DNA of 64,000 nucleotides, taken from assembly GCA_949291945.1 (NCBI GenBank), contig CASEXH010000003.1, positions 82,798 through 146,797 of the forward strand, in the 5' to 3' direction. The translations under genes were made by a program, and so were the position numbers. Source of the DNA: an uncultured Bacillota bacterium. Lineage in GTDB: Bacteria > Bacillota > Clostridia > Lachnospirales > Lachnospiraceae. This document shows positions 9,051 through 18,528 of the stretch, one piece after another. The notes beneath the pieces were generated by a model. That model was not told where the DNA came from, did no database searches, and saw only the letters and a list, made by a program, of their open reading frames with translations. Each line of letters starts with the position of its first letter. The first letter of the stretch is position 1.

Positions 9051-9925
9051 TATAACTGCTCCTCCTTACTTCCTGTAAATTTCATTTGTGCTACTGAGAT
9101 TACCACGATCACGATAAAGAAGATTACCGCATTGGCACTCTGGAAACCGAACTGTCCGCCGCTCATACCGTTGTTATAGATCAGGTAAGAGATAGACTCT
9201 GTACTCTGTGCAGGACCACCTTTTGTCAAAGCCATGATCTGATCGAATACCATCAGAAAGTTCTTCATACACAGCACCATATTAATGGAGAAGAAAGGAA
9301 TGATCAGCGGGAAAGTCAGATTCTTGAATTTCGACCATCCGGTAGCCCCGTCAATAGAGCCTGCCTCATATACATCCTCCGGTACTGTCTGAAGACCGGA
9401 AATATAAATAATAGTATTCATTGCCACAGACTGCCAGCATGCTACAAATACGATAGCCAGCCATGCGCTGCTTTCACTGGAAAGCATACTGCTGGAGAGG
9501 AAACCGATTCCCAGCTTCTGTCCCACTGTAGGAAGGATATAGGTAAAGATAAAGCTGAAAATATAACCCACAACCAGTCCGCCCAGTACGTTAGGAATGA
9601 AGTAGATTCCCCTCAGAGCACTTTTCCCTTTGATCTTGCTGTTCAGTCCCAGAGCCAGGATCAGGCTGACCACGTTGGTCACAATGGTACTGACAATGGC
9701 AAATTTAAAGGTAAACAGATAAGACTTTCCAACTCTGGAATCCTGAAACAGATCTACATAGTTTCTGAATCCTACAAAGTCATAAGTTCCATAGCCTTTA
9801 TAGTTTGTAAAACTGTAAATCACACCTCTGATCAACGGAAGTGTATTAAACATAAAGAATAAAATCAAAATCGGAATTGTAATGCACAGAAATGTTTTCT
9901 CTCTGTTTCCCATCTTTTTCTTCAT
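9050..9925 (-). CDS. Carbohydrate ABC transporter permease, MalF/UgpA type
   Basis: 291-residue permease with six predicted helices. The first helix is at about residues 12-30 (FLCITIPILILFFMFNTLP), and the EAA loop is YEAGSIDGATGWSKFKNLTFP. AGGAGG lies before ATG. It follows the binding-protein gene by 12 nt and is coupled to the MalG-type permease, forming the heterodimeric channel. Confidence 0.93.
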   Translation of the reverse strand: MKKKMGNREKTFLCITIPILILFFMFNTLPLIRGVIYSFTNYKGYGTYDFVGFRNYVDLFQDSRVGKSYLFTFKFAIVSTIVTNVVSLILALGLNSKIKGKSALRGIYFIPNVLGGLVVGYIFSFIFTYILPTVGQKLGIGFLSSSMLSSESSAWLAIVFVACWQSVAMNTIIYISGLQTVPEDVYEAGSIDGATGWSKFKNLTFPLIIPFFSINMVLCMKNFLMVFDQIMALTKGGPAQSTESISYLIYNNGMSGGQFGFQSANAVIFFIVIVVISVAQMKFTGSKEEQL

Positions 9926-9937
9926 CTTAACTTCCTC

Positions 9938-11239
9938 CTATTCTGCGTCCGGATGCTCTTCCATGTACTCTTCCAGATTTCGGATGGTATCACGGTTATA
10001 GCGCACCCACTCGGTATCGAATTTCTTCAAGAAACTGTCTGTTGCATTTTCACCGTTATCCAGGAGATAAGTCTGGATCATGGCATCTACCGCCATCTCA
10101 CTTGGATAATGGTGGTCCTGATAGTCCGCCAGATTACCTTCTTCGATGTAAGTCTTCATACCGTCCAGCATAGGCGCCAGTTCAAAATCCCCCTCCTTAC
10201 AGGGAACTGCGTTCTGGTCATCCAGATAGAACTGTACATTCTCGTCTTCCAGAAGGAAATCCAGAACCTCATAGGCAGCTTCTTTATGTTCAGATTCTGC
10301 CATAACAGAGAACTGCAGGTCGTTTCCGGAATTCAGCTTGTTCACAGAAGCGTCTTCACTTGCCGGCATTACAAAAGAGTCAATGTTGATGTCCGGGTTT
10401 ACAGACTGGATCTGAGGAACCGCATAACTTCCGATAGGATACATAACCGCCTCGCCTCTTGCAAAAGCTGTACATGCATCGTTATAGCTGTATGCAAAAG
10501 GATCATCCTGGGCATAGTCCAGAAGAGCCTTGGTCTTCTCTGCAACTTCCCGGTAATTATCTGTAAAGTTTGCTTCTCCTCTGTTTACCTGGGAGCAGAT
10601 ATCAGAATCTACCAGGTCTACAGCAATGGCGTTCCAGGGTGCCAGACAGGTCCAGGTATCACGGAATCCGAAGTAGAAAGGCTGAAGGCCCTCTGCCTCA
10701 ATATCCTCGCACAGTTCCATAAACTCATCCCAGGTGGTAGGGATCTCCCAGCCGTACTGGTCAAAGATATCTTTGTTGTACAGCACGCCTGCAGCGTTGG
10801 CTACATAAGGCACTGCGTAAACACCTTCCTGAGGAACCAGCTCCAGTTCCTTATCCATCTGAAGATAGGCTTCTTTAATGTTATCCAGACCTTCATAATC
10901 AGAGATATCCATCAGCAGCCCTGCATCCAGGAAGTTGGAGTAGTTCATATCACCGCCGATACCGATGATATCCGGATAGTCCTCACGGATAAACCGGGTC
11001 TTCATAATCGTCGTAGCATCGTTTGGAGAGTCGATGACCAGTTCAATATCATCATGTGTCTCATTGAACTTCTTTTCCAGCTCCTCGAACACATCTACGG
11101 CTTCCGGCTTGTACTGAATCATTTCGATCCGGATCTTTCCGTTATCTCCCCCTGAGAGACTGCATCCGGACATTACTCCTGCTGCCGCCATGATTCCTGC
11201 CAAAGTAACACTGACAGCGGCAATCTTTTTTCTTCTCAT
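9938..11239 (-). CDS. Carbohydrate ABC transporter substrate-binding lipoprotein
   Basis: 433-residue family 1 extracellular solute-binding protein. The N-terminus MRRKKIAAVSV leads into a hydrophobic stretch and the lipobox MSGC (Cys at about 26), so it is lipid-anchored outside the membrane. The rest is acidic and contains the typical sugar-binder segments WEIPTTWDEFMELC and FARGEAVMYPIGSYAVPQI. It starts 4 nt after the GH13 stop. The substrate is inferred from the neighbouring alpha-glucosidase. Confidence 0.92.
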   Translation of the reverse strand: MRRKKIAAVSVTLAGIMAAAGVMSGCSLSGGDNGKIRIEMIQYKPEAVDVFEELEKKFNETHDDIELVIDSPNDATTIMKTRFIREDYPDIIGIGGDMNYSNFLDAGLLMDISDYEGLDNIKEAYLQMDKELELVPQEGVYAVPYVANAAGVLYNKDIFDQYGWEIPTTWDEFMELCEDIEAEGLQPFYFGFRDTWTCLAPWNAIAVDLVDSDICSQVNRGEANFTDNYREVAEKTKALLDYAQDDPFAYSYNDACTAFARGEAVMYPIGSYAVPQIQSVNPDINIDSFVMPASEDASVNKLNSGNDLQFSVMAESEHKEAAYEVLDFLLEDENVQFYLDDQNAVPCKEGDFELAPMLDGMKTYIEEGNLADYQDHHYPSEMAVDAMIQTYLLDNGENATDSFLKKFDTEWVRYNRDTIRNLEEYMEEHPDAE

Positions 11240-11243
11240 CTTC

Positions 11244-12878
11244 TCATTCCCCTTTCCTGATGATGATCATTTTAGCTTCATAAGGACGGAGCGTTCCAAA
11301 AGATCCCTCCTGGGCATAATTGGAGATAAGGACTTCCTGATCTTTCCATATGTCCGGAAGTTCGTAGGAAACCTCCTGTCCATTAAAGTTACATAGTACC
11401 AAAAGCTCCTCCTTTTCTGTCTCTCTTGTATATGCAAAAATAGAAGGATCTTCTCTCAGCAGAAGCCGGAATCTTCCATCCGTAAGGATCGGTTCCGTTT
11501 TTCTCAGCCGGATCAGTTTCTGATAATAATAAAATACAGAATCCTGATCGATCAGCGCTTCCTCTGCGTTAATCATAGTATAATTGGGATTACAGCGGAT
11601 CCAGGGCGTCCCTTTGGTAAAACCGGCATTAGGTTCTTCGCTCCACTGCATAGGCGTTCTTGCATTATCTCTTCCTTTTACATAGATCGAACGCATAACC
11701 TCTTCTTCCGGATACCCCTGTTCTATCCGTTCTTTATATACATTGAGAAGCTCGATATCCCGGTATTCCTGAATGTCAAATTGTACATTGGTCATTCCCA
11801 GTTCTTCCCCCTGATATATGTATGGAGTTCCCTGCATTCCATGAAGGCAGGTAGCCAGCATCTTGGCAGATTCTACTCTGTATTTTCCGTCGTCGCCGAA
11901 TCTTGACACGGCTCTGGGAAGATCATGGTTATTCAGGAAAAGACTGTTCCAGCCCTTGTTGTAAAGCTCAGTCTGCCATTTTTCAAAGACCTCTTTAAAC
12001 TCTACAAAAGGCAGTTCTCGCAGATCCCATTTTTCTTTTCCCGGCACCTGATCCAGCACCATATGTTCAAACTGGAACACCATGGAAAGTTCAGATCCGT
12101 CCGGGTTGCTGTAAAGCATAGCCCTTTCCGGAGTAGCGCTCCAGGTCTCGCCTACGGTCACCAGATCTCCTTTCTGGAAGGTTGCCCTGCTCATCTCTTT
12201 CAGATAAGGATGGAGCATCTTTCCTTCTGCCATAACCATTTTATCCGGTTCTTTTCCGATCAGGTCGATCACATCCAGACGGAAACCTCCCACTCCTTTC
12301 TCCATCCACCAGTTGATCATCTTGTAGATCTCCTGCCGGAGTTTCGGGTTCTCCCAGTTCAGATCCGGCTGCTTTACAGAAAACTGATGAAGATAATACT
12401 GCTGACATTCCGGCACCCACTCCCAGGCAGGCCCGCAGAAAGCAGACTTCAGTTCATTGGGATATTCTCCCTCCACCCCGTCTCTCCATACATAATAGTC
12501 ATGATATGGATTATCCTTACTTTTTCTGGCCTCTATAAACCAGGGATGTTCATCGGATGTATGGTTCAGCACCAGATCCATAATGATCCGGATATTCTTC
12601 TCTTTTGCCTTTCGAATCAGTTCTTCCATATCCTGAAGGCTGCCAAAAATAGGATCTATGTCCTGATAATCTGAAATATCATAGCCGTTATCATCCTGAG
12701 GGGATTTATACACAGGAGACAGCCATACAGCATCAATTCCCAGCTTTTCCAGATAATCCAGTTTCTGGATAATGCCCTGTATGTCTCCGATCCCGTCTCC
12801 GTTGCTGTCGTAAAAACTCCTTGGATAGATTTGGTAAATCACCGAGGTTTCCCACCATTTTCTGGTCACTTTTTCCAT
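11244..12878 (-). CDS. GH13 alpha-glucosidase (oligo-1,6-glucosidase-like)
   Basis: 544-residue cytoplasmic (beta/alpha)8 hydrolase. GH13 regions seen: DLVLNHTSDEH (region I), GFRLDVIDLIGK (region II, nucleophile Asp), VGETWSATPE (region III, acid/base Glu) and LNNHDLPRAVSR (region IV). SNGDGIGDIQGI is the calcium-site-type loop seen in oligo-1,6-glucosidases. No signal peptide. First gene of the operon with the ABC genes, so it should cleave imported oligosaccharides from the non-reducing end. A sucrose- or trehalulose-type preference cannot be excluded. Confidence 0.9.
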   Translation of the reverse strand: MEKVTRKWWETSVIYQIYPRSFYDSNGDGIGDIQGIIQKLDYLEKLGIDAVWLSPVYKSPQDDNGYDISDYQDIDPIFGSLQDMEELIRKAKEKNIRIIMDLVLNHTSDEHPWFIEARKSKDNPYHDYYVWRDGVEGEYPNELKSAFCGPAWEWVPECQQYYLHQFSVKQPDLNWENPKLRQEIYKMINWWMEKGVGGFRLDVIDLIGKEPDKMVMAEGKMLHPYLKEMSRATFQKGDLVTVGETWSATPERAMLYSNPDGSELSMVFQFEHMVLDQVPGKEKWDLRELPFVEFKEVFEKWQTELYNKGWNSLFLNNHDLPRAVSRFGDDGKYRVESAKMLATCLHGMQGTPYIYQGEELGMTNVQFDIQEYRDIELLNVYKERIEQGYPEEEVMRSIYVKGRDNARTPMQWSEEPNAGFTKGTPWIRCNPNYTMINAEEALIDQDSVFYYYQKLIRLRKTEPILTDGRFRLLLREDPSIFAYTRETEKEELLVLCNFNGQEVSYELPDIWKDQEVLISNYAQEGSFGTLRPYEAKMIIIRKGE

Positions 12879-12912
12879 AATCCCCCTCCTTATGTTTCAA
12901 TTTATAAGTCTA

Positions 12913-12953
12913 ATTATAATTAGTGTTGTAAGGTTTTTCAATAAGTGTTGCAA
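12913..12953 (-). promoter_or_regulatory. Promoter and candidate operator of the alpha-glucoside operon
   Basis: Minus-strand TTGAAA (12936-12941) and TATAAT (12913-12918) with a 17-bp spacer. Two direct copies of a 10-mer, TTGCAACACT (12944-12953) and TTACAACACT (12922-12931), lie 22 bp apart, one just upstream of the -35 and one in the spacer. Two-turn spacing on the same face suggests a regulator site. LacI proteins usually bind palindromes, so the binder is uncertain. Confidence 0.6.
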
Positions 12954-13004
12954 AAAACTACATTACTTTACAAGTCCTTTACTATTTTTTTGTCTATTAT
13001 GCAC

Positions 13005-13090
13005 AAAAAGAAGCCGCTGCCGTATTCTATCAAAATGCTGAAATCCAAATTCATGGAATATTTCGGCATTTCATAAAATACGGCAGCGGC
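13005..13090 (-). terminator. Terminator after the LacI gene
   Basis: Long hairpin with outer arms GCCGCTGCCGTATT (13013-13026) and AATACGGCAGCGGC (13077-13090), a second inner pairing AAATGC.../GCATTT, and U-rich tail on the minus strand. It separates lacI from the alpha-glucoside operon promoter. Confidence 0.8.
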
Positions 13091-13103
13091 GGCCCCTCCT
13101 CTT

Positions 13104-14132
13104 TTATACAATGTTCCGGTGTTTCCAGATATTTCTCACACTTTCTCTGACGATGAGCTCTGTAGGCAGCTCCATACTTCTTATCATGACTTCCTGTCCG
13201 TATACTCTTTTCAGAAGAAGCTTCACTGCTTCTCTTCCTTTATCCGTTGGGGACTGACGGACCGTAGTAAGGCTTGGTCTTGACAGCCGGGCATAAACAT
13301 TGTCGTCAAATCCCACAACAGAAATATCTTCCGGCACCCATAGGTTCTTGGAGAAGAATACGCTTACTGCCTCATTTGCATAGAGATCGGCAGCAAAAAA
13401 TGCTGCTGTATACCCCTTTGTTTTTGCAGTTTTGGCAAACCTCCGCAAAACTTCATAGCGAAGATTTTTTTCCTGAGGAATATAGTAAAAATCCTCCTGA
13501 GAATAGGATATCTCATGTTTTTCCAGGGCTTCCCGATACCCAAGCAGCCGGGACCGGTTGCTGGCAATCGGTTCCTCCTGGTCACAGAAAAAGGCGATCT
13601 TCCTGTGCCCTTGCTTAATGAGATAAGAGGTAAGCTCTTTGGCGCCTTCCCTGTCCTGAAGACCGATATTATCATAATTTCCCTCCCCGCAGTCCACAAA
13701 AACCAGCGGCTTTGCCGTTCTTTTGCAAAGGGCCTCACATCTGCTCGGATCGCAGCCCAGGATAATACTCCCTTCCACATTGTGGGCAGAAAGCTTTTTC
13801 AGAAACTCGTCCTCGCTGTAAACAGTACTGCACACCACATTTCTTCCGGTCTTTTCCAGTTCTTTCTCGATTGCCTCCAGAAGTTCTGCGCAAAAAGGAT
13901 CTGTGTAAATATGCTCTCTTTCTCCGAAAAAAAACTCCACAATCACCAGTTTCAACTCATCCTGGCTGCTTCTTCCTCCCCGGTTTTCCTGGACATAGTG
14001 GTTTTTCACCAGCATCTCCTCTATTTTCATGCGAGTCTGCTCGGACATTTTCTCTGTTCTTCCGTTTATCACATTGGAAACGGTTGTAGGACTGACTCCT
14101 AACTGCCTTGCTATTTCCTTAATCGTAATCAT
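13104..14132 (-). CDS. LacI-family transcriptional regulator
   Basis: 342 residues. N-terminal LacI HTH is TIKEIARQLGVSPTTVSNVINGR, then a periplasmic-binding-protein-like effector domain (VSVVGFDDNVYARLSRPSLTTV near the C-terminus is a family signature). ATG at 14132 has AGGTGG at 6-7 nt; the in-frame ATG at 14138 abuts that site. It lies directly upstream and in the same direction as the alpha-glucoside operon and is the likely repressor of it, responding to a sugar. Confidence 0.9.
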   Translation of the reverse strand: MITIKEIARQLGVSPTTVSNVINGRTEKMSEQTRMKIEEMLVKNHYVQENRGGRSSQDELKLVIVEFFFGEREHIYTDPFCAELLEAIEKELEKTGRNVVCSTVYSEDEFLKKLSAHNVEGSIILGCDPSRCEALCKRTAKPLVFVDCGEGNYDNIGLQDREGAKELTSYLIKQGHRKIAFFCDQEEPIASNRSRLLGYREALEKHEISYSQEDFYYIPQEKNLRYEVLRRFAKTAKTKGYTAAFFAADLYANEAVSVFFSKNLWVPEDISVVGFDDNVYARLSRPSLTTVRQSPTDKGREAVKLLLKRVYGQEVMIRSMELPTELIVRESVRNIWKHRNIV

Positions 14133-14168
14133 AAACATCCACCTTTTGTCATGTTTAACAATATAATC

Positions 14169-14197
14169 ATTTTATAAAAACACATAGACAATTTCAA
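14169..14197 (-). promoter_or_regulatory. Promoter of the LacI gene
   Basis: TTGAAA (14192-14197) and TAAAAT (14169-14174) with a 17-bp spacer on the minus strand. Confidence 0.6.
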
Positions 14198-14249
14198 GCA
14201 TTTTATAGAAAATCTCCTTGTATTCCCCATAGTTTTCCTGGAAAACTTT

Positions 14250-14297
14250 AAAAGGCCAGGGTAGAAAGTCTGGCGTTCCCCACTTCCTGCCCTGGCC
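14250..14297 (-). terminator. Terminator after the DivIVA-like gene
   Basis: GGCCAGGG (14254-14261) pairs with CCCTGGCC (14290-14297), followed by UUUU on the minus strand, about 30 nt beyond the stop codon. Confidence 0.75.
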
Positions 14298-14323
14298 CAA
14301 GTACAGCCCGTATTTTTTTGTTT

Positions 14324-15079
14324 TTACAGATCATCCAGTTCTTCTTCCATCATAGCCTCGTCTTCTTCACTGAGGAGTTTGGAAATCTGAAGAGCCAGCT
14401 TGCTGTCTTCATCCTCATCATCTTCTTCGTCAAACTCTTCCAGTTCTTCTACATCTTCCGGGGAATCTAAAAAATCAAGTTCTTCGTCAACTTCTTCAGA
14501 TAAATACTGGTTCTCATCATTTGAATTTTCTGTTTTCCTGCCGCTGAGTAAATCTGAAGCAGCATTTATTACCTGCAATATCTCTCCGCAGGAATTCTCT
14601 ACTTTTTCTTGTACCTGCTCTATTGTTCTTTTAAGTTCATTCATTCTTTCTTGCAGAACATGGTATCTTTTCTCTCCTTCTGCGAGTTTCTCCTCAATCT
14701 CATTTTGCACATTTTCTACTCTGTTTTTTGCCTCATTCTCAGCTTCTTTAAGCATTTCATCAGTCTTTCTTTTGGCCGCTTCCTCCATAGAATCGGCCTT
14801 CAGCTGCGCTTCAAGCACTAATTTCCCAATGCTTTCAAAATTGTCAATATACTTTTGATACTTTTCTTTAATTTCATCTTCAAGCCGGAGCTGATAATCG
14901 TCTTTTAATTCTAAGCGTTTCTGAAGTTCTGCAATTCTGGAGTCTTTTTCTGCAATCTGTTGCTTATAATCGGCTTCAACTTCTGCTTTTTCATTTTTCA
15001 ATTTTTGTATCAATTCTTGAACTTCTTCCTTTTTGTAACCACCTACCAGTGTAGTTTTGATCATTTCATATTCTTCCAT
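14324..15079 (-). CDS. DivIVA-like coiled-coil protein with acidic tail
   Basis: 251 residues. The N-terminus (MIKTTLVGGYKKEEVQELI) resembles the DivIVA/GpsB head with its conserved aromatic-Gly element. A long coiled coil follows (about residues 25-165), then a strongly acidic, low-complexity tail rich in Glu and Asp (about 185-251). DivIVA proteins recruit cell-division or polar factors to curved membrane. It is 20 nt downstream of the GH18 gene on the same strand, so a cell-wall or sporulation link is plausible. Assignment to the family is by pattern only. Confidence 0.65.
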   Translation of the reverse strand: MEEYEMIKTTLVGGYKKEEVQELIQKLKNEKAEVEADYKQQIAEKDSRIAELQKRLELKDDYQLRLEDEIKEKYQKYIDNFESIGKLVLEAQLKADSMEEAAKRKTDEMLKEAENEAKNRVENVQNEIEEKLAEGEKRYHVLQERMNELKRTIEQVQEKVENSCGEILQVINAASDLLSGRKTENSNDENQYLSEEVDEELDFLDSPEDVEELEEFDEEDDEDEDSKLALQISKLLSEEDEAMMEEELDDL

Positions 15080-15099
15080 AACACTCCACCTCTTATCTT

Positions 15100-16818
15100 T
15101 TATTGTACATAATTGCTGATAATCTGCCAGACATCATCTCGTTCAAATCCAAGCTTCCATTCCGCCACGCCTGCCAGTTCATATTCCTGGATCAGCTTCA
15201 TTTTTTCTTCCAAAGATTTCTCATCCTCCAGCCACATCTTTAAGACGCCACTGTCTGTAACTGCCTCTGCATAATTCTGAGACACATCAGTATTCCAGTA
15301 TACTTCCATATTATATTCTTCCACATAGGCATCCGCCTGGTCCATACTGCACACTTCACTGGTCACCATTCCATTGTTAGCTTCGGTCCACAGCCGGGTG
15401 TAAAAAGGTATTCCGTTTATCACTTTTTCCTTCGGCACCTCAGAAAGGGTCTGGGTAATGCCCTCTTCTACAAAGGGGAGAGAGGCTACAGATCCAGCTG
15501 TCTCAGAACCTACCGTATGTTCATCATATCCCATAATAATCACATAATCCGCCACTATCCCCTGTTCTTTCCTGTTATAGAACACCGTATACTGAGGCAC
15601 CGGATTATCCACAGAAAGCACCAGGCCATTATTCCTGCAGGCAACAGAAAGCTCCCGTATAAACTGGATAAAATGAGGGGCCTCTTCCTCTGTCAGAGCT
15701 TCAAAGTCAACGTTGATCCCGTCCATATCCACCCGCTTAGCCTCAGAAAGAAGCATTTCAATAATATGCTGTCTGGCGCTGCGGACAGACAGTGTGTCCA
15801 GAGTGCTTACCTCATCATTAAAATTATCGATAAGTCCCCATACCTCCAGTCCTTTAGCATGGGCCTGGCTCACATAGTCGCTGCTTGCCAGTGAGGAAAT
15901 ATTCCCCTGGGTACTGGTAACAGAAAACCAGGTGGGAGAGATTACATTCACTCCTGTCATATTCTGGGTGTCCGAGGCAAAAGCCTGGTTTGCAGCCTCA
16001 GAAGTTACCTGGTGCCACGCAAGATTAATCTTATGGTCTCTGGTCAGGCTGGTGAAATTCTCTTCATAACTGCCTGTATATGCGTATTCTGTTTCTTCCG
16101 GAGCAGACAGTGCACTGTTTTCCACATATCCGTCGATTCCATCCTGGGTCATGACTCTTGACCAGTTGTCCAGTTCTTCCAGCAGGAGCATCTGTTCTCC
16201 CTTCTCCAGATCTTTCAGGATCGGACTCTTGATTCCTCCCTGATAGCGGACCTGGGTCTCTTCGCTGGCCTGCACCGTCTTTACTGTGCCCCATTTATAG
16301 AGGATCACTGCTCTGGCCGGATCCTCATAGACAGTTCCCTGGATCTCCATATACTGCTCTAGAAAATCAAGAGCAATATAATATTCCCCGTCTATCTGTC
16401 TCACAATGGAATAGTCCTCTGTAACAGATTCTCCCCCAAGCTGGTAGGTATTGCTCTCCGGCTGGATGTTCAAAACCTCTGTGGGCATGGTATATAACAT
16501 CTGCTGCGTTTCCTGATCCCAGTAAAATCTGCCTTCAAGCTCCTGTGTAATGACCGAATAAGGAATATACGCAACCCCGTCCTCTATCTTCCCTTTTGCG
16601 TCGGCGATGGTATCCTGTAAGACCAGGGACAGCTCATTATCCGAACTCTGCTGGTAATAATCTGTCAGATCCATTCTGGCATCTGAAGGAGTATATCGAC
16701 GTATGGCACTTGTAATGACACCCGCCGCTCCTACTAGTATGATCAGAAGCAGGGCCACCAGGACCGGAGCAAGTCTGCTACTGCGCCTCCTTCTCCTTTT
16801 TTTTCGTTTTTTTGCCAT
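15100..16818 (-). CDS. Membrane-anchored GH18-family glycosidase with SH3-like domain
   Basis: 572 residues. A very basic N-terminus (MAKKRKKRRRRRSS) precedes one membrane helix (about 17-38). A copper-amine-oxidase-N-like segment (about 85-190), then an SH3b-like domain (about 195-245, ending SRVMTQDGIDGYVENS), then a GH18 catalytic barrel (about 260-572) with the signature DMDGINVDFEAL containing the catalytic Glu. This is the YaaH/SleL-type architecture used on cell wall or spore peptidoglycan. Secreted face inferred from the helix. Confidence 0.85.
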   Translation of the reverse strand: MAKKRKKRRRRRSSRLAPVLVALLLIILVGAAGVITSAIRRYTPSDARMDLTDYYQQSSDNELSLVLQDTIADAKGKIEDGVAYIPYSVITQELEGRFYWDQETQQMLYTMPTEVLNIQPESNTYQLGGESVTEDYSIVRQIDGEYYIALDFLEQYMEIQGTVYEDPARAVILYKWGTVKTVQASEETQVRYQGGIKSPILKDLEKGEQMLLLEELDNWSRVMTQDGIDGYVENSALSAPEETEYAYTGSYEENFTSLTRDHKINLAWHQVTSEAANQAFASDTQNMTGVNVISPTWFSVTSTQGNISSLASSDYVSQAHAKGLEVWGLIDNFNDEVSTLDTLSVRSARQHIIEMLLSEAKRVDMDGINVDFEALTEEEAPHFIQFIRELSVACRNNGLVLSVDNPVPQYTVFYNRKEQGIVADYVIIMGYDEHTVGSETAGSVASLPFVEEGITQTLSEVPKEKVINGIPFYTRLWTEANNGMVTSEVCSMDQADAYVEEYNMEVYWNTDVSQNYAEAVTDSGVLKMWLEDEKSLEEKMKLIQEYELAGVAEWKLGFERDDVWQIISNYVQ

Positions 16819-16942
16819 ATCTCAGCTCCTCTTCTTCATTCAGGAATGCCAATCATATTCTTTTGGCTCATGTGTATTATAGCATATTTTTCCTCTCCGT
16901 CATTAATTTCTTCCAGGATTTCATGAATTTTTCAGTTTTTTC

Positions 16943-17176
16943 CTATTTTGTATACAATTGAAAGCTGTTATCTTTTATGAAATCAAAGGACAGACCTCTT
17001 AGTCTTCCCTGATCATCTTGTATATAATCCCGCATATATTCTCCTGTCTCAGCAATCTGGCAGGCTTTCTCGATACGTTTTGCTGTTGTCTGCCTTCCAT
17101 TTAAAAGTAATGGAATCCCTTCTCTGCGATAGGTCTTCAGTTCCCGATGGAGTCTTTTTATTTCCTTTTTTGTCAT
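16943..17176 (-). CDS. Small conserved-type basic protein, function unknown
   Basis: 77 residues, basic at the N-terminus (MTKKEIKRLHRELKTYRREG), with a segment resembling short HTH-like helices and no membrane segment. I do not recognise a named family. No clear Shine-Dalgarno lies before the ATG, which weakens the call; the amino-acid composition looks like a real protein. It is separate from the GH18 gene downstream (125 nt). Confidence 0.5.
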   Translation of the reverse strand: MTKKEIKRLHRELKTYRREGIPLLLNGRQTTAKRIEKACQIAETGEYMRDYIQDDQGRLRGLSFDFIKDNSFQLYTK

Positions 17177-17633
17177 GTCTTTGACGCAGGTTTTTCCCGT
17201 GATATATTATTTCCCCTGCAGCTCCTTTCCCGCAAAATCATCTCCATTTAAAACTTCTTGTCTGATAGAGGAGGCGGTTCCGATAAAAAATCACTCCTTG
17301 CAAAACTCCCTGTCTGATTCCCGATGATATAACTATAGCATTTTCTCTTTTACACTTGGAATATGCGGCAATACAGAACGTATTATTCCGCCTGCAACAG
17401 AATGCTGCGACAATGAATCTGAAAAGAACAATCCGATTTTCCCGAAGGCTGCCGAAGTTTTCACCCCTTTCCGTATATTCTACGTAAGCCGCCTTCTCTA
17501 TCTGTGAACCATTATACCATTATCCTCCGGCAATAGCAAGTATTTCCTTCTTTACAAGGCAGCACCGCATAGTATATAATATAAAAAGGAAAATAGCATC
17601 TTAATAATCATGTTAGACAGGATGTGACTAAAT
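17177..17633. other. 457-nt intergenic region between divergent genes
   Basis: It contains the mecA promoter at its right end (17551-17580). I see no convincing open frame, tRNA or conserved RNA element in the rest. Confidence 0.6.
17551..17580 (+). promoter_or_regulatory. Promoter of mecA
   Basis: TTTACA (17551-17556) and TATAAT (17575-17580) with an 18-bp spacer, about 50 nt before the start codon. Confidence 0.6.
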
Positions 17634-18392
17634 ATGAAAATAGAAAAAATTAATGAAAACCAGATCCGCTGCACTCTTACAAAGTCCGACCTTGAGGAAA
17701 GGCATATAAGACTCAGCGAACTGGCCTACGGCAGCGACAAGGCAAAAGATCTTTTCCGCGATATGATGCAGCAGGCCAACACCGAATTTGGTTTTGAAGC
17801 TGACAATATTCCGCTGATGATCGAAGCAATACCCGTTTCGGCAGACAGCATTATCTTAATAATCTCCAAAGTGGAGGATCCAGAAGAACTGGATACCAGA
17901 TTTTCCAAATTTACTCCTTTTGGCAGTTCCGGCGGCGGAAATCCCGAAGGAACCGGTATCGAACTGGAAGGTGCGGACGATATCCTGGATATCTTCCGGA
18001 AGATCTACGAAGCCAAGTCCAAGGCTATAGAAAAACAGAAAAAAGAAAAGAATCCGGAAGCTTCTTCCACTCAGGCTCCCCAGAGTTCTATTTCTGTCAA
18101 TCTTATGCGGGAGTATACCTTTCCAACACTGGATGCAGTGATCGCCGCAGCTCACGGCCTGAACAACTTTTTCACCGGTGAAAGTGCTCTCTATAAAGAT
18201 GCCCAAAACGGTTCATACTCTCTGATCCTTCATCAGGCTGAAACTTCTCCGGAAGATTTCAATAAAGTCTGCAATATGCTCTCTGAATATGGAAAGGGAA
18301 ATTCTTCTTCTCCGGTCAAGGAGGCATTCTTAATGGAACACGGCGGCTGCATGATTCCCGAAGCCGCATTAAATAAACTGGCACAAATTTAA
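17634..18392 (+). CDS. mecA: MecA-family adaptor protein
   Basis: 252-residue adaptor of the ClpC protease. The N-terminal MecA domain (MKIEKINENQIRCTLTKSDLEER, then a phase with FRDMMQQANTEFGF) captures substrates, a low-complexity linker rich in Lys, Ser and Gln lies at about 130-158, and the C-terminal domain (REYTFPTLDAVIAAAHGL) contacts ClpC. In Bacillus MecA delivers ComK; here the substrate is unknown. AGGATG precedes ATG. A terminator follows directly, so it is monocistronic. Confidence 0.85.
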   Translation: MKIEKINENQIRCTLTKSDLEERHIRLSELAYGSDKAKDLFRDMMQQANTEFGFEADNIPLMIEAIPVSADSIILIISKVEDPEELDTRFSKFTPFGSSGGGNPEGTGIELEGADDILDIFRKIYEAKSKAIEKQKKEKNPEASSTQAPQSSISVNLMREYTFPTLDAVIAAAHGLNNFFTGESALYKDAQNGSYSLILHQAETSPEDFNKVCNMLSEYGKGNSSSPVKEAFLMEHGGCMIPEAALNKLAQI

Positions 18393-18410
18393 TAAGATGT
18401 TTGTTTTCTA

Positions 18411-18445
18411 AAAAAGGCCCCGGGGGAGAACTCCCCGGAGCCTTT
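18411..18445 (+). terminator. Terminator after mecA
   Basis: AAGGCcCCGGGG / CCCCGGaGCCTT hairpin followed by TTTTG, 20 nt beyond the stop codon. Its A-run on the other side may also serve the minus strand. Confidence 0.8.
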
Positions 18446-18528
18446 TGTTTCCACGTACAACGATCCATGTGCGTATACCTGCATGTGCATTTGGGGCCTG
18501 TTGCTTTTTATTCAGCAAATGGCAGAAA

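Noticed and set aside
9953..11155. 400-codon open frame opposite the substrate-binding protein gene
   Set aside because: Antisense shadow of a clear binding-protein gene; no ribosome site and no domain.
14400..14858. Ser-rich 152-codon frame on the plus strand
   Set aside because: Mirror of the acidic, coiled-coil DivIVA-like gene; Ser codons arise from the complementary strand.
18450..18510. Further copy of the intergenic repeat after mecA
   Set aside because: Only scattered short matches (GCATGTGCAT, GCAACAGGCC); too weak to count as a copy.
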